A stretch of 64,000 nt of DNA from Bradyrhizobium sp. AZCC 1610. GTDB lineage: Bacteria > Pseudomonadota > Alphaproteobacteria > Rhizobiales > Xanthobacteraceae. The notes beneath the pieces are model-generated. The model worked only from the letters and a program-made list of their open reading frames with translations, ran no database searches and was not told where the DNA came from. How positions within the stretch are numbered: position 1 is the stretch's first letter; each line of letters starts with the position of its first letter. The stretch is from assembly GCF_036924515.1 (NCBI RefSeq), contig NZ_JAZHRR010000001.1, positions 1,831,001-1,895,000 of the forward strand, read 5' to 3'. Shown here piece by piece: positions 1-8,541 of this stretch. The position numbers and the translations under genes are program-made.

Positions 1-480
1 CGCCTTGGCCGCCTTGATCGCGGAAACGGCGCGGTCGAACACGCCCTTCTGCGACACCGCCTTGTCGTGGTGCTCCTTCAGGCCGTCGAGATGCACCGAG
101 AAGAACAGATAGGGCGAGGGCTCGAACAGATCGAGCTTCTTCTCCAGCAGCAGAGCGTTGGTGCACAGCGAGACGAACTTCTTGCGCGCCACAAGGCCGC
201 GGACGATCTCGCCGATCTCCTTGTGGATCAGCGGTTCTCCGCCGGGGATCGCCACCATCGGCGCGCCGCATTCGTCGGCCGCATCCCAGCATTCCTGCGC
301 CGACATGCGGCGATTGAGAATGGCGTCGGGATAGTCGATCTTGCCGCAGCCGACGCAAGCGAGATTGCAGCGGAACAACGGCTCCAGCATCAGCACGAGC
401 GGATAGCGCTTCCGGCCAAGCAGCTTCTGCTTGATGAGATAGCCGCCGATACGGATTTCCTTGAAGAACGGTATTGCCAT
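1..480 (-). CDS. hpnH: HpnH, adenosylhopane-forming radical SAM enzyme (C-terminus beyond the window)
   Basis: Radical SAM enzyme of hopanoid side-chain synthesis; the family joins a 5'-deoxyadenosyl group to diploptene to give adenosylhopane. The frame starts at ATG 480 and stays open to base 1, so only the first 160 codons are present. The N-terminus reads [15 protein letters not shown]. The iron-sulfur motif CxxxCxxC lies at residues 38-45 (CNLACVGC), followed by a GGEPLI motif near residue 80 that contacts SAM. The start lies 40 bases after the ispH stop on the same strand, so the two are probably cotranscribed. Identification is confident from motif and hopanoid context; the C-terminal half cannot be checked. 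Confidence 0.93.
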   Translation of the reverse strand, partial: MAIPFFKEIRIGGYLIKQKLLGRKRYPLVLMLEPLFRCNLACVGCGKIDYPDAILNRRMSAQECWDAADECGAPMVAIPGGEPLIHKEIGEIVRGLVARKKFVSLCTNALLLEKKLDLFEPSPYLFFSVHLDGLKEHHDKAVSQKGVFDRAVSAIKAAKA

Positions 481-520
481 TTGAGAGATTTCTTTCTGGA
501 CTTGGAACTCTTGAAGCCGA

Positions 521-1447
521 TCAGCCCGCAGTCAGTTCGGCCGGGAGCCGGAACTCGATATTTTCCTCCCGGCCGGGAAGCACCGACACCGTGACGGGTC
601 CGATACGCCTCAAAGCCTCGATCACGTCGTCGACCAAAACTTCGGGCGCCGATGCGCCCGCCGTGATGCCGACAGCCTTTGCATCCTTCAGCCAATCGGG
701 GTTCAACTCGCTCCCGTCGGCAATGAGATAACTCGCGACGCCGACCTCGGTGCCGATTTCGCGGAGCCTGTTTGAGTTGGAACTATTGGCGGCCCCCACC
801 ACCAGAATGACGTCCACCAGCTTACTTAGGTCCCTTACCGCAGATTGGCGGTTCTGTGTCGCATAGCAGATATCCCGGATGTCGGGGCCTTGAATATCTG
901 TAAATTTGGCCTGAAGGGCGGCAATTATGTCCTTTGTGTCGTCCACGCTGAGGGTAGTCTGGGTGATATAGGCCACCGGGGCGTCGGTCGGCAGCGTCAG
1001 CGCCGCCACGTCGTCGACGTCCTGGACCAGCAGAACCGGCCCTGGAACCTGGCCCATGGTGCCCTCGACCTCGGGATGGCCGGCATGCCCGATCAGGACC
1101 AGGGTCCGGCCCTTGGACATATACCGTTTGCCCTGATTGTGGACCTTGGTGACCAGAGGGCAGGTGGCATTGAGGACGGGCAGGCCGCGGGCGGCAGCCT
1201 CTTCCTCGACGCTGCGGGCCACGCCATGGGCGCTGAACACGGTTACCGCCAGCGGCGGAACCTCCGACAGATCCTCGACGAAGATCGCGCCCTTGGCCTT
1301 GAGGCTTTCGACCACGTACTTGTTGTGCACGATCTCGTGCCGGACATAGACCGGCGGACCGTACTTCTCGAGCGCACGCTCAACGATTTCGATGGCACGC
1401 ACGACGCCCGCACAAAATCCGCGGGGCTGCGCTAGATACACTTCCAT
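521..1447 (-). CDS. ispH: 4-hydroxy-3-methylbut-2-enyl diphosphate reductase (IspH/LytB)
   Basis: Last enzyme of the MEP isoprenoid pathway: a [4Fe-4S] enzyme that reduces HMBPP to IPP and DMAPP, supplying C5 units for squalene and hopanoids. The 308-residue protein has the three cluster cysteines C12 (GFCAGV), C96 ([10 protein letters not shown]) and C194 ([10 protein letters not shown]), plus H41, H74, H124 and the catalytic glutamate E126 (HPEVEGT). Its length is normal for the family. It lies directly upstream of hpnH and divergent from hpnN, a placement that suggests a dedicated supply of precursor for hopanoid synthesis. A second housekeeping copy elsewhere in the genome is possible but not visible here. 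Confidence 0.96.
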   Translation of the reverse strand: MEVYLAQPRGFCAGVVRAIEIVERALEKYGPPVYVRHEIVHNKYVVESLKAKGAIFVEDLSEVPPLAVTVFSAHGVARSVEEEAAARGLPVLNATCPLVTKVHNQGKRYMSKGRTLVLIGHAGHPEVEGTMGQVPGPVLLVQDVDDVAALTLPTDAPVAYITQTTLSVDDTKDIIAALQAKFTDIQGPDIRDICYATQNRQSAVRDLSKLVDVILVVGAANSSNSNRLREIGTEVGVASYLIADGSELNPDWLKDAKAVGITAGASAPEVLVDDVIEALRRIGPVTVSVLPGREENIEFRLPAELTAG

Positions 1448-1644
1448 GGGACGTCCATTACGCTAGTTGCACCAGGTACAGAATTCGCAAATTCACCCGA
1501 AGGTCTCCGTGCAGCCGGTCACATCCGGATATCTGCAATATCCGCACCATGACCGGAACCCGTCGGTAATCCCCACCCAAGTAGATGGAAACGCAGGACT
1601 ATGTGTCAAAAATCGTGCAGATAGAAAAGGCCAATCGCGCAATG

Positions 1645-1664
1645 GTTACCAAGTAACTGGTAAC
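1645..1664. promoter_or_regulatory. Inverted repeat in the ispH-hpnN divergent region
   Basis: Perfect arms GTTACCA and TGGTAAC separated by AGTAAC, so the GTAAC core appears more than once within 20 bases. A further GTAACC half-site lies near 1798. It sits between the divergent ispH and hpnN starts and could bind a dimeric regulator. The rest of the 443-base gap (1448-1890) holds no convincing ORF. Confidence 0.4.
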
Positions 1665-1828
1665 AAAACACCAATATCCGTTTCCTGTGAACCGTTGTTC
1701 CTCACCGGTTCGTCACTTTCTCGCCCATCCGGACAGGCTATACCGACGCCGAACGCCCGTTCCGGTCTGTTTTGGCGGCTTCGTTTGAACCGTCGGGAAG
1801 TAACCAAAACAACATTAGATCGCATCCG

Positions 1829-1853
1829 GGAACTCCGCTAGACAGCGGGCGTT
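1829..1853 (+). promoter_or_regulatory. EcfG-type general stress promoter of hpnN
   Basis: GGAAC at 1829-1833 and CGTT at 1850-1853 are separated by exactly 16 bases. This matches the alphaproteobacterial EcfG consensus GGAAC-N16/17-CGTT. The expected transcript start is around 1860, about 30 bases before the GTG start of hpnN. Known: EcfG controls hopanoid 2-methylation in Rhodopseudomonas. Inference: hpnN belongs to the same regulon here. Confidence 0.7.
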
Positions 1854-1890
1854 TTCGCCCAGCTCTCCTTGAGATTTAGAAAGAAATGAA

Positions 1891-4479
1891 GTGCTGACCA
1901 GCATTGTTGTCTCCGTTGTCAGAACCTGTACGCGGTTTGCCACTCTCGTCGTCATCGTCTCCCTGCTTCTGGCAGTCGGAGGGAGCTACTATGCGGCCCG
2001 GCATTTCGCTATCAACACCGACATCAACACGCTGATTTCGCCCGACCTCGACTGGCGCAAGCGCGACAACCAGTTCGAGCAGGCGTTCGACCGCGAAAAA
2101 CTGATTCTCGCCGTTGTGGAGGCGCCAACGCCCGAACTTGCCAGTGCCGCGAGCAAGGCGCTGGCCACAAAACTCACCGGCGACACCAGGCATTTCGAAT
2201 CAGTGCAGCCGTTGGGTTCCGGCGAGTTCTTCGAAAAGAACGGGCTATTGTTCCTGCCGGTGGAAGAAGTCGGCAAGGTCGCCGGCCAGCTCGAAGCCGC
2301 CGCCCCCCTGATCGAGATCATGGCCGGCGATCCCTCGATCCGCGGCCTGACCGGCGCGCTGGAGACCGGGCTTGCCGGCGTCAAGCGCGGGCAAGTCAAG
2401 CTCGACAATACCGAACGGCCCTTCAACCTGATCGGCCAGACGGTCGAGGACATCCTGAACAAGGGAACGGCGACGTTCTCCTGGCGCGAACTTGTCAGCG
2501 ACAAGCCTTTGACCGACGCCGACCGGCGCGCCTTCATCGAGTTCAAGCCTAAGCTTGACTACAGCGAGCTCGAACCCGGCAAGGATGCAACCGACGCGAT
2601 CCGGAAGGCCGCGACCGATCTCAATTTTGCGGGCCAATACAGCGCGCGGGTGCGGCTGACCGGGCCGGTTCCGATCGCCAACGAGGAATATTCGACCGTG
2701 CAGGACGGTGCGATCGTCAACGGTGTCGCAACCGTCCTCATTGTCCTCGTGATTCTCTGGATGGCGCTGCACTCGTCAAAGATCATCTTTGCGGTGTTCG
2801 TGAACCTGTTCATCGGCCTTTCGCTCACGACCGCCGTCGGCCTGTGGATGGTGGGCTCGCTGAACCTGTTGTCGATCGCCTTTGCCGTGCTGTTCGTCGG
2901 CCTCGGCGTCGATTTCGGCATCCAGTTCAGCGTCCGCTACCGTTCCGAGCGCTTCAAGAACGAGGACCTGGCGCTTGCGCTGGAGAGCGCGGCCAGACGT
3001 TCGGCGGTCCCGCTGTCGCTCGCCGCGATGGCGACCGCTGCCGGCTTCCTGTGTTTCCTGCCGACCGACTACAAGGGCATTTCCGAACTCGGCAAGATTG
3101 CCGGCGCCGGCATGCTGATCGCGTTCATCACCAGCATCACGGCGCTGCCTGCCATGCTGAAGCTGCTTCACCCGCCCGGCGAGAGCGAGCCTGTTGGATA
3201 CGCGTTTCTGGCGCCGGTGGACGAATTCCTCGAACGGCATCGCGTCATCATCGTCGTTGGCACGCTGCTCCTTGTCGTGGCCGGCCTGCCGCTGCTCTAT
3301 TTCATGAAGTTCGACTTCAACCCGATCAACTTGCGCAATCCAAAGGCTGAATCGATCGCGACCTTCCTCGACCTGCGCAAGGACCCCAACACCGGCGCCA
3401 ACGCCATCAACGTGCTGACCAATTCGGAAGCGGAAGCGAAGAAGATCGAGGCGCGGCTGGAAAAGCTGCCGGAAGTCCTGCGCGTGATGTCGATCGATAG
3501 TTTCGTGCCTGAGGATCAGCCTGCGAAGCTGCAACTGATCGGGAAGGCGGCGAGGGTGGTGGGGCCTGCGCTCAATCCCGATCAGGTCGACGCCGCGCCC
3601 ACGGATGAAGAGAATGTGGAGGCGCTGAAGAGTTCGGTCGATAGCCTGCGCAGAGCCGCCGGCGACGGCAAGGGTCCGGGCGCGGTTGCCTCACGAAGGC
3701 TGGCGGATGCGCTGTCGAAACTTGCCGGGAGCAACCAGGCGACGCGCGACAAGGCGCAGAATATTTTCGTCGCTCCGCTCAAGATCGTATTCGATCAGCT
3801 CAAGAACACGATGCAGGCAGGCCCTGTCACGTTGAAGACGCTACCGCCGGAACTGTTGAACAGCTGGAAATCCAAGGATGGATTGATTCGCGTCGAGGCG
3901 TTACCGAAGGGCGATCCCAACGACAACGAAAACCTGCGTCGATTTGCCGATGCGGTGCTGGCGGCCGAGCCGAATGCGATCGGCGGGCCGGTGTCGATCC
4001 TCAAATCCGGCGACACCATCGTGAAGGCGTTCATCCATGCCGGCATCTGGGCGCTCCTGGTGATCAGCCTGTTGCTCTGGCTGACGCTGCGGCGGATCAC
4101 CGACGTGCTGATGACGATGGTGCCGCTGCTGGTGGCCGGCGCGGTGACGCTGGAGCTCTGCGTCCTGATCGAGCTGCCGCTCAACTTCGCCAATATCGTC
4201 GCGCTGCCGTTGCTGCTTGGCGTCGGCGTCGCCTTCAAGATCTATTACGTCGTGGCCTGGCGCGAGGGCAGAAATAACCTGCTGCAGTCGAGCCTGACGC
4301 GTGCGATCTTTTTCTCGGCGCTGACGACCGCGACTGCGTTCGGAAGCCTGTGGCTATCCAGTCATCCCGGCACCGCCAGCATGGGTAAATTGCTGGCGCT
4401 GTCGTTTGTCATCACGCTGGCAGCGGTGTTGCTGTTCCAGCCGGCGCTAATGGGCAAACCGCGCGATGTCGGGCAGTAA
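1891..4479 (+). CDS. hpnN: HpnN, RND-family hopanoid transporter
   Basis: Inner-membrane RND-type exporter thought to move hopanoids to the outer membrane. The protein has 862 residues with an N-terminal membrane anchor (residues 1-30), a first periplasmic domain, a membrane block around residues 270-430 rich in the GLGVDFGIQF type of RND/MMPL motif, a second periplasmic domain, and a second membrane block from about residue 715 to the end. Start chosen at GTG 1891: the only nearby ATG (1886) runs into a stop after three codons, and a purine-rich stretch (GAGATTTAGAAAGAAA) precedes it. The 3' end overlaps the convergent DUF2147 gene by 33 bases. An EcfG promoter precedes the gene. Confidence 0.92.
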   Translation: MLTSIVVSVVRTCTRFATLVVIVSLLLAVGGSYYAARHFAINTDINTLISPDLDWRKRDNQFEQAFDREKLILAVVEAPTPELASAASKALATKLTGDTRHFESVQPLGSGEFFEKNGLLFLPVEEVGKVAGQLEAAAPLIEIMAGDPSIRGLTGALETGLAGVKRGQVKLDNTERPFNLIGQTVEDILNKGTATFSWRELVSDKPLTDADRRAFIEFKPKLDYSELEPGKDATDAIRKAATDLNFAGQYSARVRLTGPVPIANEEYSTVQDGAIVNGVATVLIVLVILWMALHSSKIIFAVFVNLFIGLSLTTAVGLWMVGSLNLLSIAFAVLFVGLGVDFGIQFSVRYRSERFKNEDLALALESAARRSAVPLSLAAMATAAGFLCFLPTDYKGISELGKIAGAGMLIAFITSITALPAMLKLLHPPGESEPVGYAFLAPVDEFLERHRVIIVVGTLLLVVAGLPLLYFMKFDFNPINLRNPKAESIATFLDLRKDPNTGANAINVLTNSEAEAKKIEARLEKLPEVLRVMSIDSFVPEDQPAKLQLIGKAARVVGPALNPDQVDAAPTDEENVEALKSSVDSLRRAAGDGKGPGAVASRRLADALSKLAGSNQATRDKAQNIFVAPLKIVFDQLKNTMQAGPVTLKTLPPELLNSWKSKDGLIRVEALPKGDPNDNENLRRFADAVLAAEPNAIGGPVSILKSGDTIVKAFIHAGIWALLVISLLLWLTLRRITDVLMTMVPLLVAGAVTLELCVLIELPLNFANIVALPLLLGVGVAFKIYYVVAWREGRNNLLQSSLTRAIFFSALTTATAFGSLWLSSHPGTASMGKLLALSFVITLAAVLLFQPALMGKPRDVGQ

Positions 4480-5115
4480 GCAGATATCGCCGATATCGGC
4501 GGGCTGGGCGGCCGCCGCCTGCTTCTGACCGGGCGCGGCCTTCGGCGCGGGTGCCGGATTGACCGCACCCGTGGTCTTCGGCGCCGCCGGCGCAGGAGCC
4601 GGAGCTGCGGTTTTGGGCGGCGCGCCGGCTGGCCCCTTCGGCGCACCCTTGGCCATGCTGTTGGTGGGGCTTGAGGGAATCGGCGGTCCGACTCGGGTCC
4701 AGGTTTCACCGCCGCAGAGGAAGCCGAGCACGCAGCCTTGAATCTCAAGCTGGTCGGTGCCGACCGGCTTGATCGTCGAGCTGTAGAGCTGCCCATCCTT
4801 GGCGTTGTAGACTTCGCCTTCCCATGCATCGACGCCGGGCTTTTTCTTCATGTCGATCAGGATCGGCATGCCCAGGGTCGGCCGGCTCTGCTTGGCGGTA
4901 TCCGGATTGTTCTTGTCCTTGCCGCCCGGTGTCTTTTCCCAGGCGACGACGCCCCACATGTTGCCGCTACATTGGGCGACGCGAATGTTGGCCACGCCAT
5001 CGGCCACTTTCCAGTCGCCGGTGGGGTCGGCGGCCAGCGCCGCGTTAAGACCTGTGGCTAAAAGAACTCCCGAATAAACTATTGTACGCGCGATCGTTCT
5101 TGAGCAGTGCAACAT
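4447..5115 (-). CDS. Exported DUF2147 protein
   Basis: A 222-residue protein with a signal peptide (hydrophobic stretch ending ALAADPTG), then one DUF2147 domain starting at GDWKVADG and running to about residue 140 (YNAKDGQLYSSTIKP, CGGETWTR). The last 80 residues are a low-complexity Ala/Pro/Lys tail. DUF2147 proteins are periplasmic or lipid-associated proteins of unknown function. It sits inside the hopanoid block between hpnN and hpnO, facing hpnN, with which it shares 33 bases at the 3' ends. A role in envelope or hopanoid biology is suggested only by position. Confidence 0.85.
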   Translation of the reverse strand: MLHCSRTIARTIVYSGVLLATGLNAALAADPTGDWKVADGVANIRVAQCSGNMWGVVAWEKTPGGKDKNNPDTAKQSRPTLGMPILIDMKKKPGVDAWEGEVYNAKDGQLYSSTIKPVGTDQLEIQGCVLGFLCGGETWTRVGPPIPSSPTNSMAKGAPKGPAGAPPKTAAPAPAPAAPKTTGAVNPAPAPKAAPGQKQAAAAQPADIGDICLLPDIARFAH

Positions 5116-5216
5116 GGTTCAAACCTGTGTTTAAGTAGATGATCCAAAGCGGGGTCAAAACGCCGCATTGAGTGTTTTCAGTTGACGAACCAGCCATCAA
5201 CCGACGTATGTAGCGA

Positions 5217-6608
5217 ATGCCAGATTCATATCTAGATGTTTCCGGGCTGTTTGTAGAGCGGCAGGCGCAGCGAAGTTCCATGCATGCGCGCCACCTGAAC
5301 GAGCAGCTCGTCCGTGTGCTGAAGACCATCGGCTACGATGTGGGCTTTCAGAAGGGTCAAGGTCAATACCTGTTCGATCGTGATGGGGCCCGCTATCTCG
5401 ATCTACTGAGCGGATTTGGCGTTTTTGCGATTGGCCGCAATCATCCTGCGCTGCGCCAGGCGCTGAAAAGCGTGCTCGACAGCGATTTTCCCAATCTGGT
5501 TCAACTTGATGTGTCCACGCTCGCCGGCGTGCTGGCGGAACGCCTGCTCGAGCATGTGCCATATCTGGACAAGGTGTTCTTTTCCAATTCCGGCGCCGAA
5601 ACCGTCGAGGCCGCGATCAAGTTCGCGCGCGGCGCGACCGGCCGCCCCGGCATCGTCTCCTGTTCTCACTCGTTTCACGGACTGTCCTATGGCGCGCTGT
5701 CGCTGATGGACGATGCGAACTTCCGCTCCGGATTCGAGCCGCTGCTGCCGGGGTGCACGCAGATCCCTTTTAACGATCTTGCAGCGCTGGAGCAGGCGCT
5801 GTCGTCGCGGCAGGTCGCGGCCTTCATCGTCGAGCCGATCCAGGGCAAGGGCGTCAACCTGCCCACGGACGAATTCCTGCCGGGCGCCGCCGCGCTGTGC
5901 AAGAAATACGGCACCATCTTCATTGCCGACGAAATCCAGACCGGCATCGGCCGCACCGGAAAATTCCTCGCGGTCGAGCATTGGAATGTCGAGCCCGACA
6001 TGGTGCTGCTGGCGAAGGCGTTGTCGGGCGGCCATGTCCCGGTCGGCGCGCTGCTGACGCGCAAGAGTATCTTCGACAAGATCTTCAACCAGATGGACCG
6101 CGCGGTCGTGCACGGCTCGACCTTTGCGAAAAACGATCTGGCGATGGCCGCCGGCATCGCAACCCTCGACGTGATCAAGCACGAAAAGCTGGTTGAGCAG
6201 GCCGCCAAGCGCGGCGCCGAGCTTCGTCTCGCGCTCACGCGGATGGTGCCGGGCTACGAATTGATGAAGGAAGTGCGCGGCAAGGGGTTGATGATCGGCG
6301 TCGAGTTCGGTCCGCCGAAATCGCTGCGGCTGAAGGCTTCCTGGAATTTGCTGGAGACCGCCAACAAGGGCCTGTTCTGCCAGCTCATCACCGTGCCGCT
6401 GTTCAAGGATCACAAGATCCTGACGCAAGTCTCCGGCCACGGCAGCCACACCATCAAGCTGCTGCCACCGCTCGTGATCACGGAAGAAGACTGCAGCTGG
6501 ATCGAGAAGTCGTTCGACGACGTCATCGCCGCCAGCCACAAGGTCCCCGGCGCGATCTGGTCGCTCGGCAAGACCCTGGTCGACAACGCGGTCAGGAAGT
6601 CGGCGTAA
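5217..6608 (+). CDS. hpnO: HpnO, PLP-dependent aminotransferase of hopanoid synthesis
   Basis: Class III aminotransferase proposed to make aminobacteriohopanetriol from the ribosylhopane-derived aldehyde. The 463-residue protein shows SNSGAE (residues 123-128, phosphate binding), the PLP ring aspartate D238 in ADEIQTGIGRTG, and the Schiff-base lysine K267 in AKALSGG. Start ATG 5217 has no strong ribosome site; ATG 5280 (MHARHLNEQ) is an alternative. A possible sigma-70 promoter (TTGACG near 5181, TATGTA near 5207) would leave ATG 5217 almost leaderless, which favours the downstream start. Its place after hpnN supports HpnO rather than a generic ornithine/acetylornithine aminotransferase. Confidence 0.88.
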   Translation: MPDSYLDVSGLFVERQAQRSSMHARHLNEQLVRVLKTIGYDVGFQKGQGQYLFDRDGARYLDLLSGFGVFAIGRNHPALRQALKSVLDSDFPNLVQLDVSTLAGVLAERLLEHVPYLDKVFFSNSGAETVEAAIKFARGATGRPGIVSCSHSFHGLSYGALSLMDDANFRSGFEPLLPGCTQIPFNDLAALEQALSSRQVAAFIVEPIQGKGVNLPTDEFLPGAAALCKKYGTIFIADEIQTGIGRTGKFLAVEHWNVEPDMVLLAKALSGGHVPVGALLTRKSIFDKIFNQMDRAVVHGSTFAKNDLAMAAGIATLDVIKHEKLVEQAAKRGAELRLALTRMVPGYELMKEVRGKGLMIGVEFGPPKSLRLKASWNLLETANKGLFCQLITVPLFKDHKILTQVSGHGSHTIKLLPPLVITEEDCSWIEKSFDDVIAASHKVPGAIWSLGKTLVDNAVRKSA

Positions 6609-6615
6609 ATCCTCG

Positions 6616-6701
6616 TAGCCCGGATGAAACGAAGCGCAATCCGGGGGACGTCTCTCCGGTTGATGGATGTCCCGGATTGCGCTGCGCTCCATCCGGGCTA
6701 C
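6616..6701. repeat. Palindromic dispersed repeat, family A
   Basis: Begins GTAGCCCGGATG and ends CATCCGGGCTAC, with AAGCGCAATCCGGG and its complement inside, so the transcript would fold into a long imperfect hairpin. The same unit occurs at 29658-29744 and 47861-47945. Located between hpnO and the GFA gene, where it could also end transcription. Confidence 0.85.
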
Positions 6702-6727
6702 AAGCTCCAAAGCTATCGGAGAAGCGC

Positions 6728-7135
6728 ATGAGCACCATCACCGGCGGCTGTCATTGCGGCGCCATCCGCTATCAGGTCGAGGGCGAACTCATCGTTCATG
6801 CGTTGTGTCACTGCACCGATTGCCGGCGTCACGCCGGCGCGCCTGTTGTCGGCTGGGCGATGTATGCAGAAGATGCGGTCAAGGTGACGAAGGGGCAGCC
6901 CAAGGTCTACGCGTCCTCCGAACATGGCCGCCGGCACTTCTGCGCCGACTGCGGCACCGGGCTGTTCTACACCAACGCCAACATAATGCCCGGCATTATC
7001 GACATTCAAAGCGCGACCTACGACGACCCCGACGCCGTTCCGGCAATGATGCATATCCAGACCGCAGAGCGGATTCGCTGGATGGAGCGCGCGCACGAGT
7101 TGCCGATCTTCGAGCGCTATCCGCCGCAAGCATAG
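6728..7135 (+). CDS. GFA family zinc protein (CENP-V/GFA domain)
   Basis: A 135-residue protein of the glutathione-dependent formaldehyde-activating (GFA) fold. Zinc ligands are visible as C8 and C10 (GGCHCGAIRY), C27, C29 and C32 (CHCTDC) and C72/C75 (FCADC). The length fits a single-domain family member. Start chosen at ATG 6728 because GGAG lies 7 bases upstream and the homologous region begins at MSTITGG; the frame extends to ATG 6677, but that would lie inside the repeat. Substrate unknown: most family members are not proven formaldehyde-activating enzymes. Confidence 0.88.
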   Translation: MSTITGGCHCGAIRYQVEGELIVHALCHCTDCRRHAGAPVVGWAMYAEDAVKVTKGQPKVYASSEHGRRHFCADCGTGLFYTNANIMPGIIDIQSATYDDPDAVPAMMHIQTAERIRWMERAHELPIFERYPPQA

Positions 7136-7404
7136 CTGACCATGGAATTGTGCAAGATGAATCGTCGCGTCGGTTTTGCGCGATCACGTGAGTGAGCGGA
7201 GAAGAGACATTTCGTCAGAAGGCCGGGCAGCGATGGTGCTGTGCTTTTCACAATCCTGCTGGAAGAAAAAAGCGCTTTCGCATCACGGCGCCGTGCACGT
7301 ACTGCGTGCAATATCTCAAATCGCGGTGATGGGGGCTGCAGCTATCTGACTTCCGCGTTGCCGCGCCCACATAGATGAGGTCCCACGATCAAAGGATGCT
7401 CATC

Positions 7405-7653
7405 ATGACGAAGTTCATTCCAGCCATTGCGGTCGCGCTTCTCGCAACGGCCATTGCAACGCCGGTGTTCGCGCAGGCTGCGATACAGGAGCCCGGCGCC
7501 TACGCGTTCTATCATCCCAACGCGGACGTAACTGCGGGCAGGTCCGTGGTTCGCCCGCCCGATTCGGCGAACGCGTATGCGTATTATGGCTCGCCCGTGC
7601 CCAAACGTGATCGCCTGTCGGTCGCACCGCGGCATCGTCGCACAGTGCGATAG
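7405..7653 (+). CDS. Small exported protein of unknown function
   Basis: An 82-residue protein with a clear signal peptide (MTKFIPAIAVALLATAIATP, cleavage after VFAQA) and a short mature part rich in Tyr, Pro and Ala (AYAFYHPNADV, NAYAYYG) and a basic C-terminus. Start at ATG 7405, preceded by AAAGGA at 7391-7395; in-frame ATGs at 7375 and 7396 are less likely because they would put charged residues ahead of the signal. The two similar AYAFY/AYAYY segments suggest a short repeated surface motif. I do not recognise a domain. The 269 bases before it hold no supported gene. Confidence 0.6.
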   Translation: MTKFIPAIAVALLATAIATPVFAQAAIQEPGAYAFYHPNADVTAGRSVVRPPDSANAYAYYGSPVPKRDRLSVAPRHRRTVR

Positions 7654-7708
7654 TGGACTGCGTGCCGGTTGTGTGACGGCGGGCGCTGCATCCGCCGTTA
7701 CACTATTT

Positions 7709-7791
7709 CGCATCCTCTAGGATCATCGCAGCGCCTTTCTCGGCGATCATCGCCGTCGGCGTGTTTGGTATTGTCCGAGGTGATCGTCGGC
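7709..7791 (-). pseudogene. Remnant of the 3' end of a GMC oxidoreductase gene
   Basis: These 83 bases match 8548-8631, the 3' end of the neighbouring GMC oxidoreductase gene, in the same orientation with scattered substitutions and single-base indels (shared core TCATCGCCGTCGGCGTGTT). The reading frame is broken. It is a direct repeat of the gene end on the far side of the peroxiredoxin gene, left from duplication or from a lost neighbouring paralogue. Confidence 0.75.
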
Positions 7792-7894
7792 TGCGCAGCG
7801 TCGCGACGATCATTCACCTGAGCGTGATCGAGCGCGGATTTCAAATCTGGGTAACGTGCCTATTTGCTGGGCGAGAAGCCAGTGGAGCCGACCC

Positions 7895-8470
7895 ATGACT
7901 AACATCATGACTGACATCACGCCGCTTGTTCCGCGCCAGCTCGTTCCGAGCCTTGCGGTAAGCCTGGTTGGTGGCGGGCGATTCGATATTGCCGCCGAAA
8001 ATCCAGAACGTTTCACCATGCTCGTATTTTATCGTGGTCTGCACTGCCCGATTTGCCGGACGCAGCTAGGTGACTTGGAAACAAAGCTGCCGGATTTTGC
8101 CAAGCGGGGCGTTAGCGTCGTCGCGATATCATCCGACAATGCCGAGCGCGCGGAACGCAGCAAGCGAGAGTGGAGGCTGCCGAACCTGAGGCTGGGATTT
8201 GGCCTTGATCTCCGTGTCGCTCGCGCGTGGGGATTGTACGTCTCGACGGGCCGCGGAATGACGTCTGCCGGAGTCGAGGAGCCGGCCTTGTTTTCGGAGC
8301 CCGGGCTGTTTCTGGTGCGGGCGGACCACACGCTCTATTTCGCCAGCGTGCAGACGATGCCGTTCGCGCGGCCGCACTTCGCCGATATTCTCGGCGCCAT
8401 CGACTTCGTCATCGGCAAGGACTATCCGGCGCGCGGCGAAGTGAACAACTTACCGGCCGCGGCAGCCTGA
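7895..8470 (+). CDS. Peroxiredoxin-like protein (AhpC/TSA family)
   Basis: A 191-residue thioredoxin-fold protein of the AhpC/TSA superfamily, probably a thiol peroxidase or redox protein in the cytoplasm. The active site is a CPIC motif at C51 and C54 within FYRGLHCPICRTQL. Start chosen at ATG 7895, with GTGGAG 9 bases upstream; the frame also opens at GTG 7856, but that adds a sequence unlike the family. It lies between two direct copies of a GMC gene end (7709-7791 and 8548-8631), so it may have arrived by insertion between duplicated genes. Confidence 0.82.
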   Translation: MTNIMTDITPLVPRQLVPSLAVSLVGGGRFDIAAENPERFTMLVFYRGLHCPICRTQLGDLETKLPDFAKRGVSVVAISSDNAERAERSKREWRLPNLRLGFGLDLRVARAWGLYVSTGRGMTSAGVEEPALFSEPGLFLVRADHTLYFASVQTMPFARPHFADILGAIDFVIGKDYPARGEVNNLPAAAA

Positions 8471-8541
8471 GCCTCTACTGCGGGTCGATTGACGGATCAG
8501 CCTTGCCTTGATCGTCCTCCCAGACCAGCGCTTAGGCAGCG

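Noticed and set aside
1467..1841. A 124-codon plus-strand frame in the ispH-hpnN gap
   Set aside because: No ribosome site or domain, and it runs through the predicted regulatory elements of both genes.
7117..7311. A 64-codon minus-strand frame between the GFA gene and the small exported protein
   Set aside because: No ribosome site and overlaps the GFA 3' end. The sequence could belong to a dispersed element, but I cannot show a second copy in the window.
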